This document shows positions 12,424 through 24,664 of a DNA stretch of 64,000 nucleotides, in pieces (position 1 is the stretch's first letter; each line of letters opens with the position of its first letter). The stretch is from the NCBI GenBank assembly GCA_002286715.1, contig NSJX01000067.1, positions 62,001 through 126,000 of the forward strand, written 5' to 3'. The DNA comes from Dentipellis sp. KUC8613. Taxonomy: Eukaryota; Basidiomycota; Agaricomycetes; Russulales; Hericiaceae. The position numbers and the translations under genes were made by a program. Below the pieces are notes generated by a model that made no database searches, was not told where the DNA came from, and saw only the letters and a program-made list of their open reading frames with translations.

Positions 12424-13126
12424 CTTTCGCGTTTCGCATATAGGCGTCAGTAGTAAACGTCGGGAAACAAACGCACCTGCGTGGCATCTCAGCAACGGTA
12501 GTTGTCGTAAAAGCCGGCGACTCCATGTGGACGAGATAAGCCTCTTGGGGGTATTTCGCACGTATGCACTTCCCGGCCGAGGGAGCAGTGTGAGCTGGTA
12601 CGCTGTGGTGAGCAGGACGCTTTTATTATCAAGTAGATAACGAAAGGAGTAATGCTGCTTACCACGTGCTGACAGTCCTTGTCCGTCGTCCGCGGTATAT
12701 CGCGAAAATAGGTTTGCCTGTCTAATGGGCTGAGCTGTAGAAGTACAATTTGCAGCTCGCTGTGTAAGTCGATGAGCTCGCCTTTGTCGGCAACGCTGAC
12801 CTTGTCAGCAATATTGCAAGAAGTTACCAAGCTTACTTGGCAGACGTACATACACTGCGGCAAATCTCCGTACCGGGCGTGCTCGGGCTGGTATCTCAAG
12901 CCTTCGACTCCAATAATTTTCCAAGATGGACAGAGATGTTGCAAGATATGGGCGATATGGATATGTTGCACTCATTGCCCTTCCGGTCGTCGGTCGGGGA
13001 TTGCAATGCCACGGAGTCTGAAACTGAGGGTGCGCGTGACAGAGTGACCGATGAAGAACTTGCCACGCTTTCGACCACACGTACGACTCGACGCCGATCT
13101 TCACCTCCTCGGACGGCACAGCACAT
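12424..13126 (-). other. Candidate spliced-gene remnant of unknown identity
   Basis: Several good splice-like signals line up on the - strand: GTAAGC at 12836 with an AG at 12796, GTAAGC at 12662 with CCACAG ending at 12603, and GTGCGT at 12476 with a strong TACTGAC branch site and AG at 12424. The segment between the first two introns reads as GELIDLHSELQIVLLQLS. Reading frames do not join cleanly: the next exon soon meets a stop in the joined frame, and the first intron would be only 41 nt. It may be a decayed gene. I do not recognise the protein. Confidence 0.25.
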
Positions 13127-13990
13127 ATAGCCCTCTGCTATCGGATACCAGGTGCACAGGCGGAACTAGCGCACGGAACACGGAGCTCCCGCACCAGAAT
13201 ATACACTGCGCGTCTTGTGCTCTGCTCATTATGGGATAGACAGGCTAATATGAACCTCGTCTTCTGTAAGAGAAGTTTCTATTATCCCCAATCATTTCAC
13301 GAATCGAACCTCACGAAGTTCCTTTCATATGCCGCCTACGTTTGTCAGCCTTATTATGGCACCCAATCTGTGATACAGGGAAGTTAGATTGCCTAGGTCA
13401 GCATGCGCTGCCATGGTCGACTAAATATGCGGTTATGACACAAAACGTATCTCCGTGGACATCCAATTCGCGATTTGCATCCGTAACGACTCCCTGAACA
13501 ACACTCCAAACCCAGCCACGAACGTTGTGAGACTGCGAACGCCTATCGTCCTGCCGCACAGCCCCCGCTACTCCCCACTGCGCAGCAGCCATCTGATGCT
13601 CCCCCGCCTCTCGCCCGGACACCTCGGCCACGCTGATCATGGCCAACGTGCCGCCTCTTCGCGTGCCCCGCCTCCGCCATCCCTTCGCAGGAAGGGGATT
13701 CTCAGACTCGCACCATTGATGGCTGATAGTGCGTCCTCGAGCCCCGACCTTCGGGCGCTCCGAGCACGCGTTGTCACCTTCGCGTCTTATCGTCATACGC
13801 ATTCGTCCGCATTCGTCATGCAGGCCGTACGTACGGCAGTGGATGTCCTGCGGTGATACCTCAGCATCTGGATAGCAAGCCGCGAATCGGCATCTGGATC
13901 TGCCCTCGGTCATTGCTATGTCGTAGTATGTTCAGGGATGGGCCACGCGTGTGGTGCTGCTGTTCAATTTCTCCTCCACCGCGATCGTAC

Positions 13991-13998
13991 TTATAATA
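13991..13998 (+). promoter_or_regulatory. Possible TATA element of the ferric reductase gene
   Basis: TTATAATA lies about 70 nt upstream of the start codon at 14064, a plausible position for a fungal TATA box. Based on position and composition only. Confidence 0.35.
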
Positions 13999-14063
13999 AC
14001 CCTCTCCACCGCGTACAGTATAGTGTCCCCTTGTCCCCACATTTTCGTCCGCGCAGAGCCAGG

Positions 14064-16426
14064 ATGTCCGCTCCTTCCTCAGGCGCGCCTCCTCCTTCTG
14101 CGTCTCCATCCGCCGCCCCGCCCCCGCCTCCAGCCGCAGGTCCGAAATTCGACACGAAGGACTTCGTCTTCCATGTGGACATCGTGCTCATCGCGCTCTT
14201 CTCGATCTATGTCCTCACCACGCTCCCGCGCGCCCTCGCGCGCTACATGCAGTTCAGCCACATCCGCGACGGATGGGTCCTACGCTCCGCCCCCGCCCCG
14301 AGCTCCTCGCCTGACCAGCTGGTGCGCGCGGGGCGCACGCTGCAGAAAGCGGGCGTGGAGATGGACGAGCGCGTCAACACGCTCGTGCCGCCGGCGCCCG
14401 CGACCCTGCGGCTGCCCGCCCGCGCGGCGCACTGGACGACGTACCTCCACCCGGCCGTCGCGTACGTGCTCGCACACCGCGTCGCGCCGGGGTACCCCCT
14501 CGGGCGCGTGTGCGTGCTCGCGATCTACTTCGGCGTCGTGCTCTACGCGGGCGTGTTCCGCTCGAACCCGTTCGTGGACAACGTCCGCGACGGCTTCGTC
14601 GCGGTCTCGCAGGTCCCCATCGTGTTTGCGCTCGCGGGGAAGAACAATGTGCTGAGCCTGCTCAGCGGCGTGCCGTATGAGAAGGTAGGCGAATCTTGGA
14701 CTGAGATCCGCAGGCGGCGTGGCGTTACTTAGGGTGTGCTGACGTACTTATCGCGGCCTGCAGCTCAACTATATCCACCGCTTTGCGGGTCGCGTCACGG
14801 TCCTCGCTGCGAACGTGCACGCCATTGGCTTCTGTGCGTTTCTTTGCAACTTGCATGCCATGGGTGAACTGAACGTACCCGCTATTTAGTCTACCACTGG
14901 TCCATGGCGGGCACCGCGTCGCAGAGCCTCGCGCAGCCCTTCGTGCGCTACGGCCTCGCCGCGCTCATATCCGTCGACATCCTCGCGCTCGGCTCGATGC
15001 GCTACGTCCGCGAGAAGTCCTACGCGCTCTTCTGGCTCTCGCACACCGCCGGCTTCCTCTGCCTGCTCGTCGCCGTGCGTCCCCCCTCTCCCTTCTCCCC
15101 TTCTCCCTTTCCCTCCTCGTCATAATTAACAATTAACACCGCACCCGCACCCGCAGGCCTACCACCACGTGCCCCCGACCAAGCCCTACATCCTCGCCGC
15201 CACCGCGCTCCTCGCGCTCGACCGCGTCCTGCGCCTCTTCAAGTCGCGCCTCACGCGCGCCACCGCGTCCCCGCTCCCCGCGCTGCGCAGCACGCACCTC
15301 GCGCTGCCCGCGCTGCGCGCGGGCTGGCTCGCGGGGCAGCACGTGCGCCTCGTCGTCGTGGCGCCGTCTGGGGGGATGGGCGTGGGCGCGTGGCTCGCGG
15401 CGGCCGCGCGCGTGCTGCTGGGCGCGGCGCGCCCGTTCACGGTCGCGGATGCGCCGGGCGGGGCGGGGCTCGAGCTGATCGTGAAGGGCACGGAGGGGCG
15501 CTGGACCGGGTGGCTGTATGATGTTGCGAGGGGCGAGGGGAAGGGGAAGGTGGTGGAGAAGGAGGCGGGTGCGGGTGCTCTGCTTGAGGGCGGCGGCGGC
15601 GGCGCGCGGCTGGGCCGCGAGCTGCAGGTGATCGTCGAGGGGCCGTACAGTGAGTGTCAAGTCTTGAGGTTTATGGATGGATGGATGCTGGATGCTGACA
15701 GTGAGGTACGGCGCAGGTGGACCCGGCCACACGGTGTTCGCGGCGTACTCGGGCGCGGTGCTCGTCGCGGGCGGGAGCGGGATCACGTTCGTGCTCGGCG
15801 TGCTCGAGGACCTGCTGCACAAGCACGTCGAGGGCCGCAGCCGGCTCTGCGCCGTCGACGTCGTCTGGTCCGTCGCCAATGCGTGTACGCCTCTCCTCTC
15901 TTCTCTTCTCTTTACCCAATAGCTCCTGACGGCGTGGAAATGCCAGCCGCGGTGACGGACGTGCTGGGCCCCATCCTCGACCTCATCCGCACGCACCCCG
16001 CCGCGTCCTCGCCCGCGCTGCAGCTGCGCCTCGCCGTGCACTACACGCGCGCCAGCGCCGGCGCCGATCCCGCCCTGCAAGACCTGCCCGAGGAGATCAC
16101 GCTGTACGCGGGCCGCCCAAACCTGACGCGCACGCTCGAGCGCGTCGCGGACGACGTCGTGGCCGCGCACAAGGCGGGCGGTGGGGACAGCGCGAGCGGG
16201 GCGCGCCCGAGCGGCGTCGTGCTGGCGACGTGTGGGCCGGTCGAGATGGCGGACGCGAGTGCGCGCGCGGTGCGCGGGGTCAGCTGGCGCCGGTGGCGGG
16301 AGGTGGGCGGGATCGAGACGTATGACGAGTACGTTGTTTGCGCCTCTTTTTTATTTGTTTTTCTTTGGATGTGTTGGAGGATGCTGATGTTTCTTTTTTT
16401 TAATGTGTAGGGTGTTTGGGTGGTAG
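14064..16426 (+). CDS. Ferric/cupric reductase transmembrane protein (FRE family)
   Basis: About seven exons from ATG 14064 to TAG 16424-16426. After a Pro/Ala-rich N-terminus there are several membrane segments and the haem-binding histidine pairs: HRFAGRVTVLAANVH and HTAGFLCLLVAAYHH, each with 13 residues between ligands. A central FAD-binding region follows, then an NADPH-binding region (SGAVLVAGGSGITFVLGVLE) and the C-terminal LATCGPVEMAD and FGW end. FRE enzymes move electrons from cytosolic NADPH across the membrane to reduce Fe(III) or Cu(II) for uptake. Oddly, the FAD-contact motif reads ARPFT where most members have HPFT. The NADPH part includes an Ala/Gly-rich stretch of low complexity. 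No ferroxidase/permease gene is adjacent. Function assigned by family; metal preference is unknown. Confidence 0.88.
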
Positions 16427-18941
16427 GCCTCTAGAGTCGCGTGGAGACCACTTGGATGAGCGATTTTTAGACTGGCTCGTCTAGTACCGGACCCCGCCCC
16501 ATCCCGTTCCGCTCGCTTTCTCTCTCTCTCTCTTTTACTTGCTACACAGCAGCGGACTTTTTGTAGCAATCGCAGCGCTTTGACTTAGACGGCGGCGGCG
16601 GGTGGCCGACCCGGACGGATAGCTATAGACGTACCCCCACGCTTCGAATTCGTGGCCCTGACTCGGACAGATTAGACCTAGACGGACTCGTCCCGGCCAG
16701 CGACGGACACAGGACAGTGTACATGTATATCACATCCCTTGCGAATCATATACCCATACGAAGTGACGGCCTCGAGCAATCGCGACGGACGCGGAGGAGA
16801 AGGAGAAGGAGAAGGCTACTTGATCATTCGCCGCGCGGGGGTTGCTGGTTGCTGCGGCATTGATGCGAGTCGGCGATGCGCGACAGATCGTCGGAAGGAC
16901 GCAGAGGCCGGCGCGCGAGGATTGTGCGGCGGGGAAACTCGGCGGGGGATTACTGATGGTGTAGAGGTATGTACAGGCGATGGGTATTTGGTGGTGACGG
17001 TGGGCGCCGTCGGCAGATGCGGGGGGCCGTTGGTTTTTGACAGTATATATGTGAGGAAGGGTATGGACGCGTGAGGAGGTATGTCCTGCGATGATTTGTT
17101 TAGGTGGATGGAATTATACGCTGAGGGGTGGGAATGCGTGTATGAGAGATGGGAGGAAGTGTATAGGCTTGTTAGCGGGTCGGGTCGACAACGGTTGGAG
17201 TAAGGTCGGCGAGTAGAAAAATGGAGGAAGCGTGGAGTGTCAGAATGCTGACCGATGCTTGATGGAACCGTCAGGCGCTGCACAAGCGGACACTGAGGAG
17301 CCAAGGATCTGAAAACGTGAGATGGCGTTGCGTACCGTTGAAGACAGGATATCGACCCGCAACAAGAGGGGGGAATGCGAAAGCATCCGAGGACAAAGTG
17401 CACACCTCAGCAGTAGTGCCCGAAGCGTTGAACAGGCAACTTGAGTAGCTCCGCTGGGTCACATGTCGCTGTGTGTCTTGCTGGCAGTCGGGCAAGGTCG
17501 GTCGACGAGATCTCACCATAGCAGCGAGCCGAAAGGGGAAAGTACGAGTACCACATGAACGACAACGTCGAACTCACCGGTACGATGAACAGAGTAGCTT
17601 CAGTGCCCCAGCGGTCTCTCGGAGGGACGTTCGTGTGGTTGGAAGTAAAGGTTATAAGGGAGGCTTGGGAGCAACATGGCGTCATTTAGGACGAATTTCG
17701 CGTGCGAGTTTAATGAAAGCGCCAAGATATATACACGACTCCAGCAACAGATCTGGGATGTTGGTTGGTAGGCGGTCAGGACGAGGCACATAATGAACTC
17801 ACAGCAGAGCAAGATCTGACGATGTGCCCAGATCTCCTCGTAGTGTATGTATTCAAGCACATATAGGTATTCACGCAGATCGCGAGTGCTAAAATCGATT
17901 TATTGCAGAGACAAAATTCCGTGGTCTCATTGCCAGCGGACGCTACACGAGTCGATGCTGCAGGGAGGCCAGAGATTGAACGAGATCGACGATCCAGGCA
18001 AGTCTGAGGGCCTCGGAGTCAGATGAAGGGAGCATAATGAAGGATCGCTTGATCGGCGCATCGGGATCATACGCTGACGTAGCACTCCTCCGGTGACTAG
18101 TTTTGCCAGATGTGGGTGAGAATGCAGTGGCGAGAAGGAAAACGAAATGGACGGCAGTGCCGAAGAACGCAGGCCTGCGCTCCTGACGGGTAAGTACTTG
18201 CCCAAGAGCGCGAGCGCCCACATGCTGCTGAAAGCCGGCAAGTGTTTGTTGATGTGGTGGCACAGTTGCACAGTTGCCATCGCGATAACGGAGCGCGCAC
18301 AGGTGGGATCCCTTTAGGAGATACGGAGTAGCTGGATGGGCCTCGGATGCACATACGGGCAGGACGAGTGCAATCTGCGAAGCCTAACCCTGATTCTTGG
18401 CTTGGCGTCCGCGCACCAGGAACGCGCTGCTGTGGGCGTCCGCGCGACCGCTTCCGATGCGAGCGACGTTCCGAGCAACGTAGAAGAGAGATAGACTCGT
18501 GGGCAAACATGTCCTCGTCGACGCCGACTGTAGCCGATTTTTCCTGGGACGAGCGAGGACAAGAACCGACGGCGCGTTCGGACAGCTGAAAGGGGCAGTT
18601 TATCTTGCGCGTGGGGTCCAATGACTGTCCAGTCATTAAGCAGGCCTTCTCACCGTGGTGGTAGCTGCATGTGAGTGGTACGGCTCCCGCTGATGATCCG
18701 TAGATACCACACGCGACCCAGGAGCATGCGGCGTGCTGAAGACAAGAGGACTGAATGGCGTCGGAGGACGTGCCAGCAGATGGCCAGGCACAGACCCTTA
18801 GGTAACGGACTGTCCAAATATAGACGTAGCGCGGAGATTGAAAGAGAAAAGTAGGCGGGGCGAGTCCTGCTTGCGGCTGCTTGCCAGTCCCAGTCAGTGC
18901 CACAACCTCCTGCCTCCTCCCATCCTCTCTGCCAGCGCGCA
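16427..18941. other. Long intergenic region, possible decayed - strand sequence
   Basis: About 2.5 kb. Several - strand stretches look protein-like, for example AFFGTAVHFVFLLATAFSP near 18120-18170 and CLFNASGTTAEVCTLSSDAF near 17370-17430, and there are GTGAGT-type donors near 17580 and 17810. I could not chain them into one frame or name a family. No mobile-element ends were noticed. Confidence 0.35.
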
Positions 18942-21288
18942 ATGGCCGCCGCCGCCGTCGACGCAGACAACCGCACTTGGCTGCGCGACGACAACCGCGT
19001 TCTGCTCGCCACCCTCGCGACAATCTCCCTCGCCACTGGCTCCGTCCTGCTCTGGCGCGGCAAGCGGCGTGTGGAGGAACAGCGTGCAGACACCGCTGGC
19101 ACCTCTCTTTTCCATAGCACCCTCGCTGCCCTGCATCTCTCTGGGATCGCGTCGGGATCAGGCGCGCCCTCCGGCAGTGCGCGCCACGATGGAAGTTCGA
19201 CCGACAGCCAGGGCGGCGCTGGCGCGGCCAGTAGTCAGGAGGGTGGGAATTCGCGCTCAGGCAAGGATCTCAAGAGTTCGCGGTCGAAAGAGCGTCGTCG
19301 GAGAGGAAAAGACCCTCTCAAGGATCTCTCCAAGGGTGGTAAGAAGCTCAAGGACCTGCTAAAGGCCCAGACCAAGCGCCCAACCACCGCGTCTTCCGAC
19401 GACTCCACTACAGGAGCTCCTGCTCTGCCCCTCCCCGACAAGCTTGACCTCCGCCGCACGCCCTCGCGATCCACGTCGTCAAGGGCGGACAGCCGGCGCC
19501 GCTCCCGTAGCCGTCCGCCGCCGGAAGACACGACGCCAAAGGCGTCTCCGCCATCTCGGGACGTGGACGCCGCTGACGCCGACGCGCCATTGGATCCCGG
19601 TTCCCAGGAGCCTGCGCCTGTCGCCTCTGCCAGCCACGCGGCAGACACGCACCCCTCGCAAGATGAAGCCGTGCCTTCGTCTTCTACTCTCTCGTTACCA
19701 CCCACAACCGATCCCCGGCCCACCACTCCTCCCCCGTTGACCAACGGCACTTCTACGTCTTCCCCCTCATCCGAAGCCTCGCAGACCTCGTCTCTCCTGC
19801 ATTCATCTCGTTCGTCACAGAACCCCGCTTGGTCTTCCTCGTCATCCTACATCGATGTCACCATTCCGACCTCTTCGGCTCCCACCTCCTCCGCCACGAC
19901 CACCGCCTCTCCCACATCCTCATCCACATCGCGCACACGCGGTAAAGGCTCCGGCTCTGGCTCGTGGGACTGGGATGGGCAGTCAACATTTTACCGCGAC
20001 CCCCCGCCGCGTTTCGCCAAGTTCCACAACCATCACAACCGCCAGGCGCCACCATCTCCCACTACCGCCGCGCCGCTGCCGCTGCCATACTTGAACCCGT
20101 CTACCGAACCGCCGCGCCATGCATTGTCGCCGTCCCCGTCGCCTGGGCCATCTCGGCCCCGGCGTACGCCGACGCCAAGGCTGGGGCCAAGAGGCGGCGA
20201 GACACCGCCGCCCGCCTTGTCCACCCACACGCAAATCGCATCCCTCAAGGGCGCGCTGGAAGCTGCGAAAATGCGCGAGGAGAAAAACCGCCTCGAGGCT
20301 GAGCGGCTGGCGAAGGAGGTGGACGTCATGCGGTGGCGGATGAACAAGGACGTCGGCTCGTGGCGGCGACGAGAGATGGAGGTCAGTCATCTCCTACGTT
20401 CACCCGCCCAATTAGTTGCTGGTGTCTAAATTTAGCGACTCACCTTGCCCCCGTCCGTTGCCACAGATGGTGAACTACATCCAATATTTATCACACAACC
20501 TCACCATGTACGCCTCCGCGCACGGGCAACAGCCCAACGGGCCGCCCCCGCCGTCCATGCCCACCCAGCCGTCCCCGGGGCCGCCCTCTGCGCCCTTCTC
20601 CCCGCTCTCGCCCTCGCAGCTCCCGCAGGCGCCCTTCTCGCCTTCCTTCGGGCCGTTCCCGCCGTTCTCCCCGCCCCCGCCGGTCGTCCCGTCCCCGACG
20701 TACTCGTACCCGCCCGCGTTCGCCGCGCAGCACCACACGCTCTCGACGTTCTTCCCCGGCCCCGCCGCGCCGTCCTCGTCCGGCGGCTCGCGCAGCCCGC
20801 CCGACCGCGGGCGCAAGCGCGAGCGGCGCGCGGTGGACGAGGCGGACGAGGAGGGCGGCGGCGTGTATGGGCCGGACGGGGACGGCGACGGGATGGATGA
20901 GGAAGAGGAGGAAGAGGAAGACGAGTTCAGCCTCAACCACGCGCTCGCGGGCGCGATATTGAAGCGCCCCGAGAGCCTGCGCGTGAAGACGCGCCGGCGC
21001 GGGTCGGCGAGCGTGGGCGCGGGCGGCGTGGACGTGGTGGAGGAGGTGGAGGTTGAGAGCCGGGAGGAGACGCTGGTGGAGGACGAGGACTTCAGGTTCC
21101 CGTCGATCTCGGATATGGGCAATGTTTATATTTATAGGGAGCGCGAGGCCGAGGAGAAGGCGGGTGTCGCGCAGGAGCAGGAGCAGGAGCAGGATGCCGC
21201 CGCGGAGGAGGATGAGGTGGGGGAAGGGCGCGAGGTGCAGGGCGGGGCGGAGGTGCCTGCGTTTAATTTGGGACATGAGGGCGGATAA
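18942..21288 (+). CDS. Membrane-anchored Ser/Pro-rich protein with coiled coil, function unknown
   Basis: Two exons, 18942-20381 and 20467-21288, joined in phase 0, give 753 residues. One hydrophobic segment lies near the N-terminus (about residues 20-40: VLLATLATISLATGSVLLWR). Then come basic/Ser-rich stretches with KSSRSKERRRRGKDPLKDL, long Ser/Thr/Pro low-complexity sequence, and a helical heptad region around IASLKGALEAAKMREEKNRL and AERLAKEVDVMRWRMNKDV. After the intron, NYIQYLSHNLTMYASAHGQ is followed by a Pro-rich block, an RKRERRAVDEADEEG acidic/basic region, and an acidic, Gln-rich C-terminus. The layout suggests a single-pass membrane anchor with a cytosolic scaffold. I do not recognise the family. 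Confidence 0.75.
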
Positions 21289-23231
21289 CGCGCAGGGGTT
21301 GGTTGGCTGCCTTGCTGCCCGCCAGGCCTGACGCACGCGCGCCCCGCGCACGCACGAGCTGCACCTCGCTCTCATATCCCGCATCTCGGTTCCCCTCCCA
21401 CCGTGCGGCGCTGTATATCCACCGGGCGCCGTCGTTACGCCCTCTCCGCCACCCTGCGCTCCCTCTACATCTACATCCACGGCCCTTCACGTTGACGTTC
21501 ACCTCTGCATCCTCGCCCCCTTCTTCGTCTTCGTCTTCACCGCACGCACGTACGCACTCTCTTGCACTCTTGACTTTGCATGGCACTCTCGCCGCCAACC
21601 GCTCCATTCCCTCCTTGCCCGCACGGTATTCTGCTTACTTATTGGATTTTGAACTTCGAGCGCGCCGTCTCCGTCTACCGCTTATACTGTGTTTATTATC
21701 TTTACTTTTTTTTTGCTTTTCGTTTTTGCGTTTTTGCGTTTTTGCGTGTTTTTTCTTTTTTTGCGTTTTTGTGTTTTTGCGTGTTGCTGCAGTTAGTGCA
21801 TATTCATCGTCGACCTCCCGTCCTACCTACACTGCCACTGCCATTGCCATTGTCACTGCTCGTTTCCTGTCTATTCACGCGCGTATACGTACGCGCGAAA
21901 CCCAGTTGGGCGTTGTGCCGAATTATTGAATCCGTCCATCCACTCGTCCATCCATTGGTCCAGGTCCAGACGTACGCCCAATCCCTCGCTTGTTTGTTGC
22001 AATTGCACGCACACGCCCCCTCCGTTCATCCGTTCATCCGGTATTATTGTCGATGTATATCTTTTCGCGTCTCAGAGCGCGTTACAGTACGGCAGATGTA
22101 GATACGTATATGACGATGAGGATGAGCCCCACTCCGTACGCGATACCGATACATCCCCACCACACCCACTCACGTCCTGCACGTACACCCATTTTGATAT
22201 GTTTTTGGACTCGAACTTGAACTCGAACTTGAACTTAATTGGCGACTAGTGACTTTTGAGCTTCGTCCGTAATGCATAATGCGTAGTCTCAGTACTCGAG
22301 TACATTGCCACTTTCTTTTACCTAGTTTAGTCCGTGCATGATGCATGATACATCATTCCACCTCTGAATCACCTGCCAACGCGTAGCACAAACATGAGAC
22401 ACTAGACCGGCTTGAGTCTTGACATGCTTGACACCGCACACCATGCATGCATACGCCCCCCTTCATCGACACAAGATGCAGGATGTCCCCGCGCCCGACG
22501 TCTAATTTCTAATTTTGACTTTACGTTGAGTTTGATCTGACTTTGGCTTTGCGCGACGTGATGCCTGATGCCTGATGGCCGCGACGCTGCCATCCGTACA
22601 TATCGATGTGCATGTACGACGTGGGTTCCATGTTCCGCGTTTTGTGTTCGGTGTTCTGTCACGATCAAACTCTGACTTTGACTTTGACGCTGACCTGTCG
22701 GCACTGGTCCTTGAACGTGTTTGTTATTGTGGAGAGGCATTTTCAGGGATACCGTACGTACCGCGTACCGCGAGCTGTCTGGTTTGGCTTCGGGGAGAGA
22801 GGGTACCGTACCTTTCATCCCGATGCTCAAACGCAGGCCTAAAAGCTTCGAGTTTCGAGTCCTGTGCTTCATACGCGTTTTGAGTCGGACAAGCGACGTC
22901 AGCCATGTCAGTGCTTTTGGCAACCCGCAGGGGCCAAGGCCGACGTCGACGTCGCTGTTAGTGCGCCCATAGCAAGCATCAAAACTCACCAATTCCTAGA
23001 CTATGACAGCGCCAAGTCAAGCCGAGCAAGAACACAAAGGGCGAGCGAGCGGTGACTAGTACTAGTGATCATGATATTCAGAAGAGATCCCGGCAAACTC
23101 CTATTCCCAAAGCAAGAGAGACAAGAACAGCAAGGCGAGGCGAGGCGAGGCAAGACAGGCACTCAGATTACCGCGTATACTTACACCTGCAGTCGGGGTC
23201 GGAGCCAACGCAACCCTCCCTTGCATCGCTA
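21289..23231. other. Long intergenic region with simple sequence
   Basis: About 1.9 kb. Holds the 3' UTR of the preceding gene, a T/TTTTGCG-rich tract, and short repeats of the type GAACTT/GAACTC (about 22210-22240) and GACTTT (about 22670-22690). No convincing gene. Confidence 0.5.
21706..21785 (+). repeat. T-rich tract with TTTTTGCG-type units
   Basis: The stretch is dominated by T runs separated by GC or GTG, with repeated TTTTTGCG units. It lies about 420 bp past a stop codon, where a 3' UTR or polyadenylation region is expected. Confidence 0.7.
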
Positions 23232-24147
23232 TCACTCCGCCTTTCCGTTCCCATTCCCCTTCTGCTGCTGCTGCGCTAGCAATCGTCTGCACACGATTGG
23301 ACTAAGTGGGACGGGTCAAAAAGGGGCGAAAGGAAAGCACGCACTGTCGCGCAGCCAAAATCATCTGCGCCTTGCGCTCCTTGAGACTCGCCTCGCGCTT
23401 CTCCGGTGTGTCCTCCCACACCGCGCGCCCACCCGCATCCTCGACCGCCTTCGTCGCCTCCTCCGTCGAGACGCGCGCCTCGAGGTGGAACCGCGAGATC
23501 AGCGTTTCAGGCTTCTTCGTCGCGGAGGCGGTGGTGGTGGATGCGGGGCGCGGCGGCAGGCCGGGTGCGGGCGTCGGCGCTGCGGAGCGCGGGTACAGCG
23601 TGTAGTATGCTTGTGGGGGCTGTGTGCGCGTGAGTGGGTGAGGAGGCAAGGGGAATGGGAGATGGGAGGGGGAGACGTACGGCGTCGAGGAAGCCGCGCT
23701 CGATGATCCTGTTCGATGTGATCTCGACAGAGCCCGTGCGGAGGAGGTCATAGTGGATGTTTTCTCTGCGCGCGAGCGCGAGCATGAGCGGCTGCACAGG
23801 TACAGAACGGGTCTCTAGATACGCACCGTGGTATATCGGGGAACATGTTGCTTATCGTTTCTGTCTGTGTCGGGTGTGAGCATGCTGGCTGGCTGGCGGA
23901 GTGAGCGCAAGGGTGAGCAGGGCCGGACGCACCATTTCCGGCGTGACCTTCTTCGGCCTGAACCGCAGCGCCCGCGCAGCCTGCGCCTCCGGTGAGGGTT
24001 CTCCTTCTGTGCAGGTAGGATAAGTTCTGGTGAGAAAGCGCCCGAAGGCGAGCGGAGGGGGAAGCAGAGCGTACTGGAGCTGGTTGCCCATCGGAAGATG
24101 AAGACGATGACGGCGAGCGCGACGACGGCGTTGACGACTTCTCCCAT
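23232..24147 (-). CDS. CUE1: Cue1-like ER membrane protein with CUE domain
   Basis: Starts at 24147 with MGEVVNAVVALAVIVFIFRW, an N-terminal membrane anchor. The CUE ubiquitin-binding domain is assembled from several exons: KKVTPEM, then ISNMFPDIPR, then ENIHYDLLRTGSVEITSNRI and IERGFLDA. A Pro/Ala linker and a C-terminal block (STEEATKAVEDAGGR, KREASLKERKAQMILAARQ) follow. I extend the gene through a last intron (23344-23287) to a short Gln-rich exon ending TGA at 23232, because it continues the family's usual RLLAQQQQ end; without it the frame stops soon after 23344. In yeast Cue1 recruits and activates the E2 Ubc7 at the ER for ER-associated degradation. The CUE domain call is firm. Confidence 0.87.
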
Positions 24148-24664
24148 AGGATTGCAGGTGCAGGCTGTTGGAGGTTTGTGGGGTGGAGGAGGACAGGGAA
24201 GGCGACGGCGTTGGTGGTGGTGGCGGTGGACTCGACTGGAAGGGGCGGGAGCGGCGGTGTGGCGTCCCGGCGTCGGCGCCTCATCACATGATCCAGACGC
24301 GTCTTATGGTAATTTGGATTTCGGGATTATTTCAGGCCTGTTCAGTCAAGTGACTCAAGTCTAGCGTGTAACTTGAGGGAATAATCGATGGTATGGAATT
24401 CGAAGACACAATGACCCAGCAAACAAGTACATACAGCATGAGAGAGTAGAAGAGAAGAGAAAATATTCGGTTTTCTGTGCATGATGCGAAAAGTCCACAA
24501 ACAAAAGTCCCAGGGTAACATACAATATGCGATAATATACAGACGACGGAGGAAACCACTGACCTGATATGTAGTAGATGCGTAGATGCGTAAGTGCGTA
24601 GATGTGTATAGACGTAATGCATTAAGACGAGCATAGAACGCAAAAAGACCGCCCACCGCGACGC
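24148..24664. other. Intergenic region between Cue1 and the SAP-like gene
   Basis: About 520 bp. Contains the Cue1 promoter and the 3' end of the SAP-like gene's transcript (both - strand). A run of GTAGATGCG-type units lies near 24577-24605. No gene seen. Confidence 0.5.

Larger units (their letters stand above)
11521..14063. other. Gene-poor region before the ferric reductase gene
   Basis: About 2.5 kb without a convincing intact gene. ORFs at 11721-12044 (+) and 12095-12292 (+) have protein-like composition but no known motif. A possible spliced remnant on the - strand (12424-13126) is listed separately. The last few hundred bases should hold the promoter of the ferric reductase gene. Confidence 0.4.

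Noticed and set aside
13455..13856. 133-residue + strand ORF before the ferric reductase
   Set aside because: No motif, no CT-rich leader, and low-complexity composition; may be promoter sequence.
15133..16170. 345-residue antisense ORF opposite the ferric reductase
   Set aside because: Shadow of the + strand gene, whose haem and NADPH motifs are clear.
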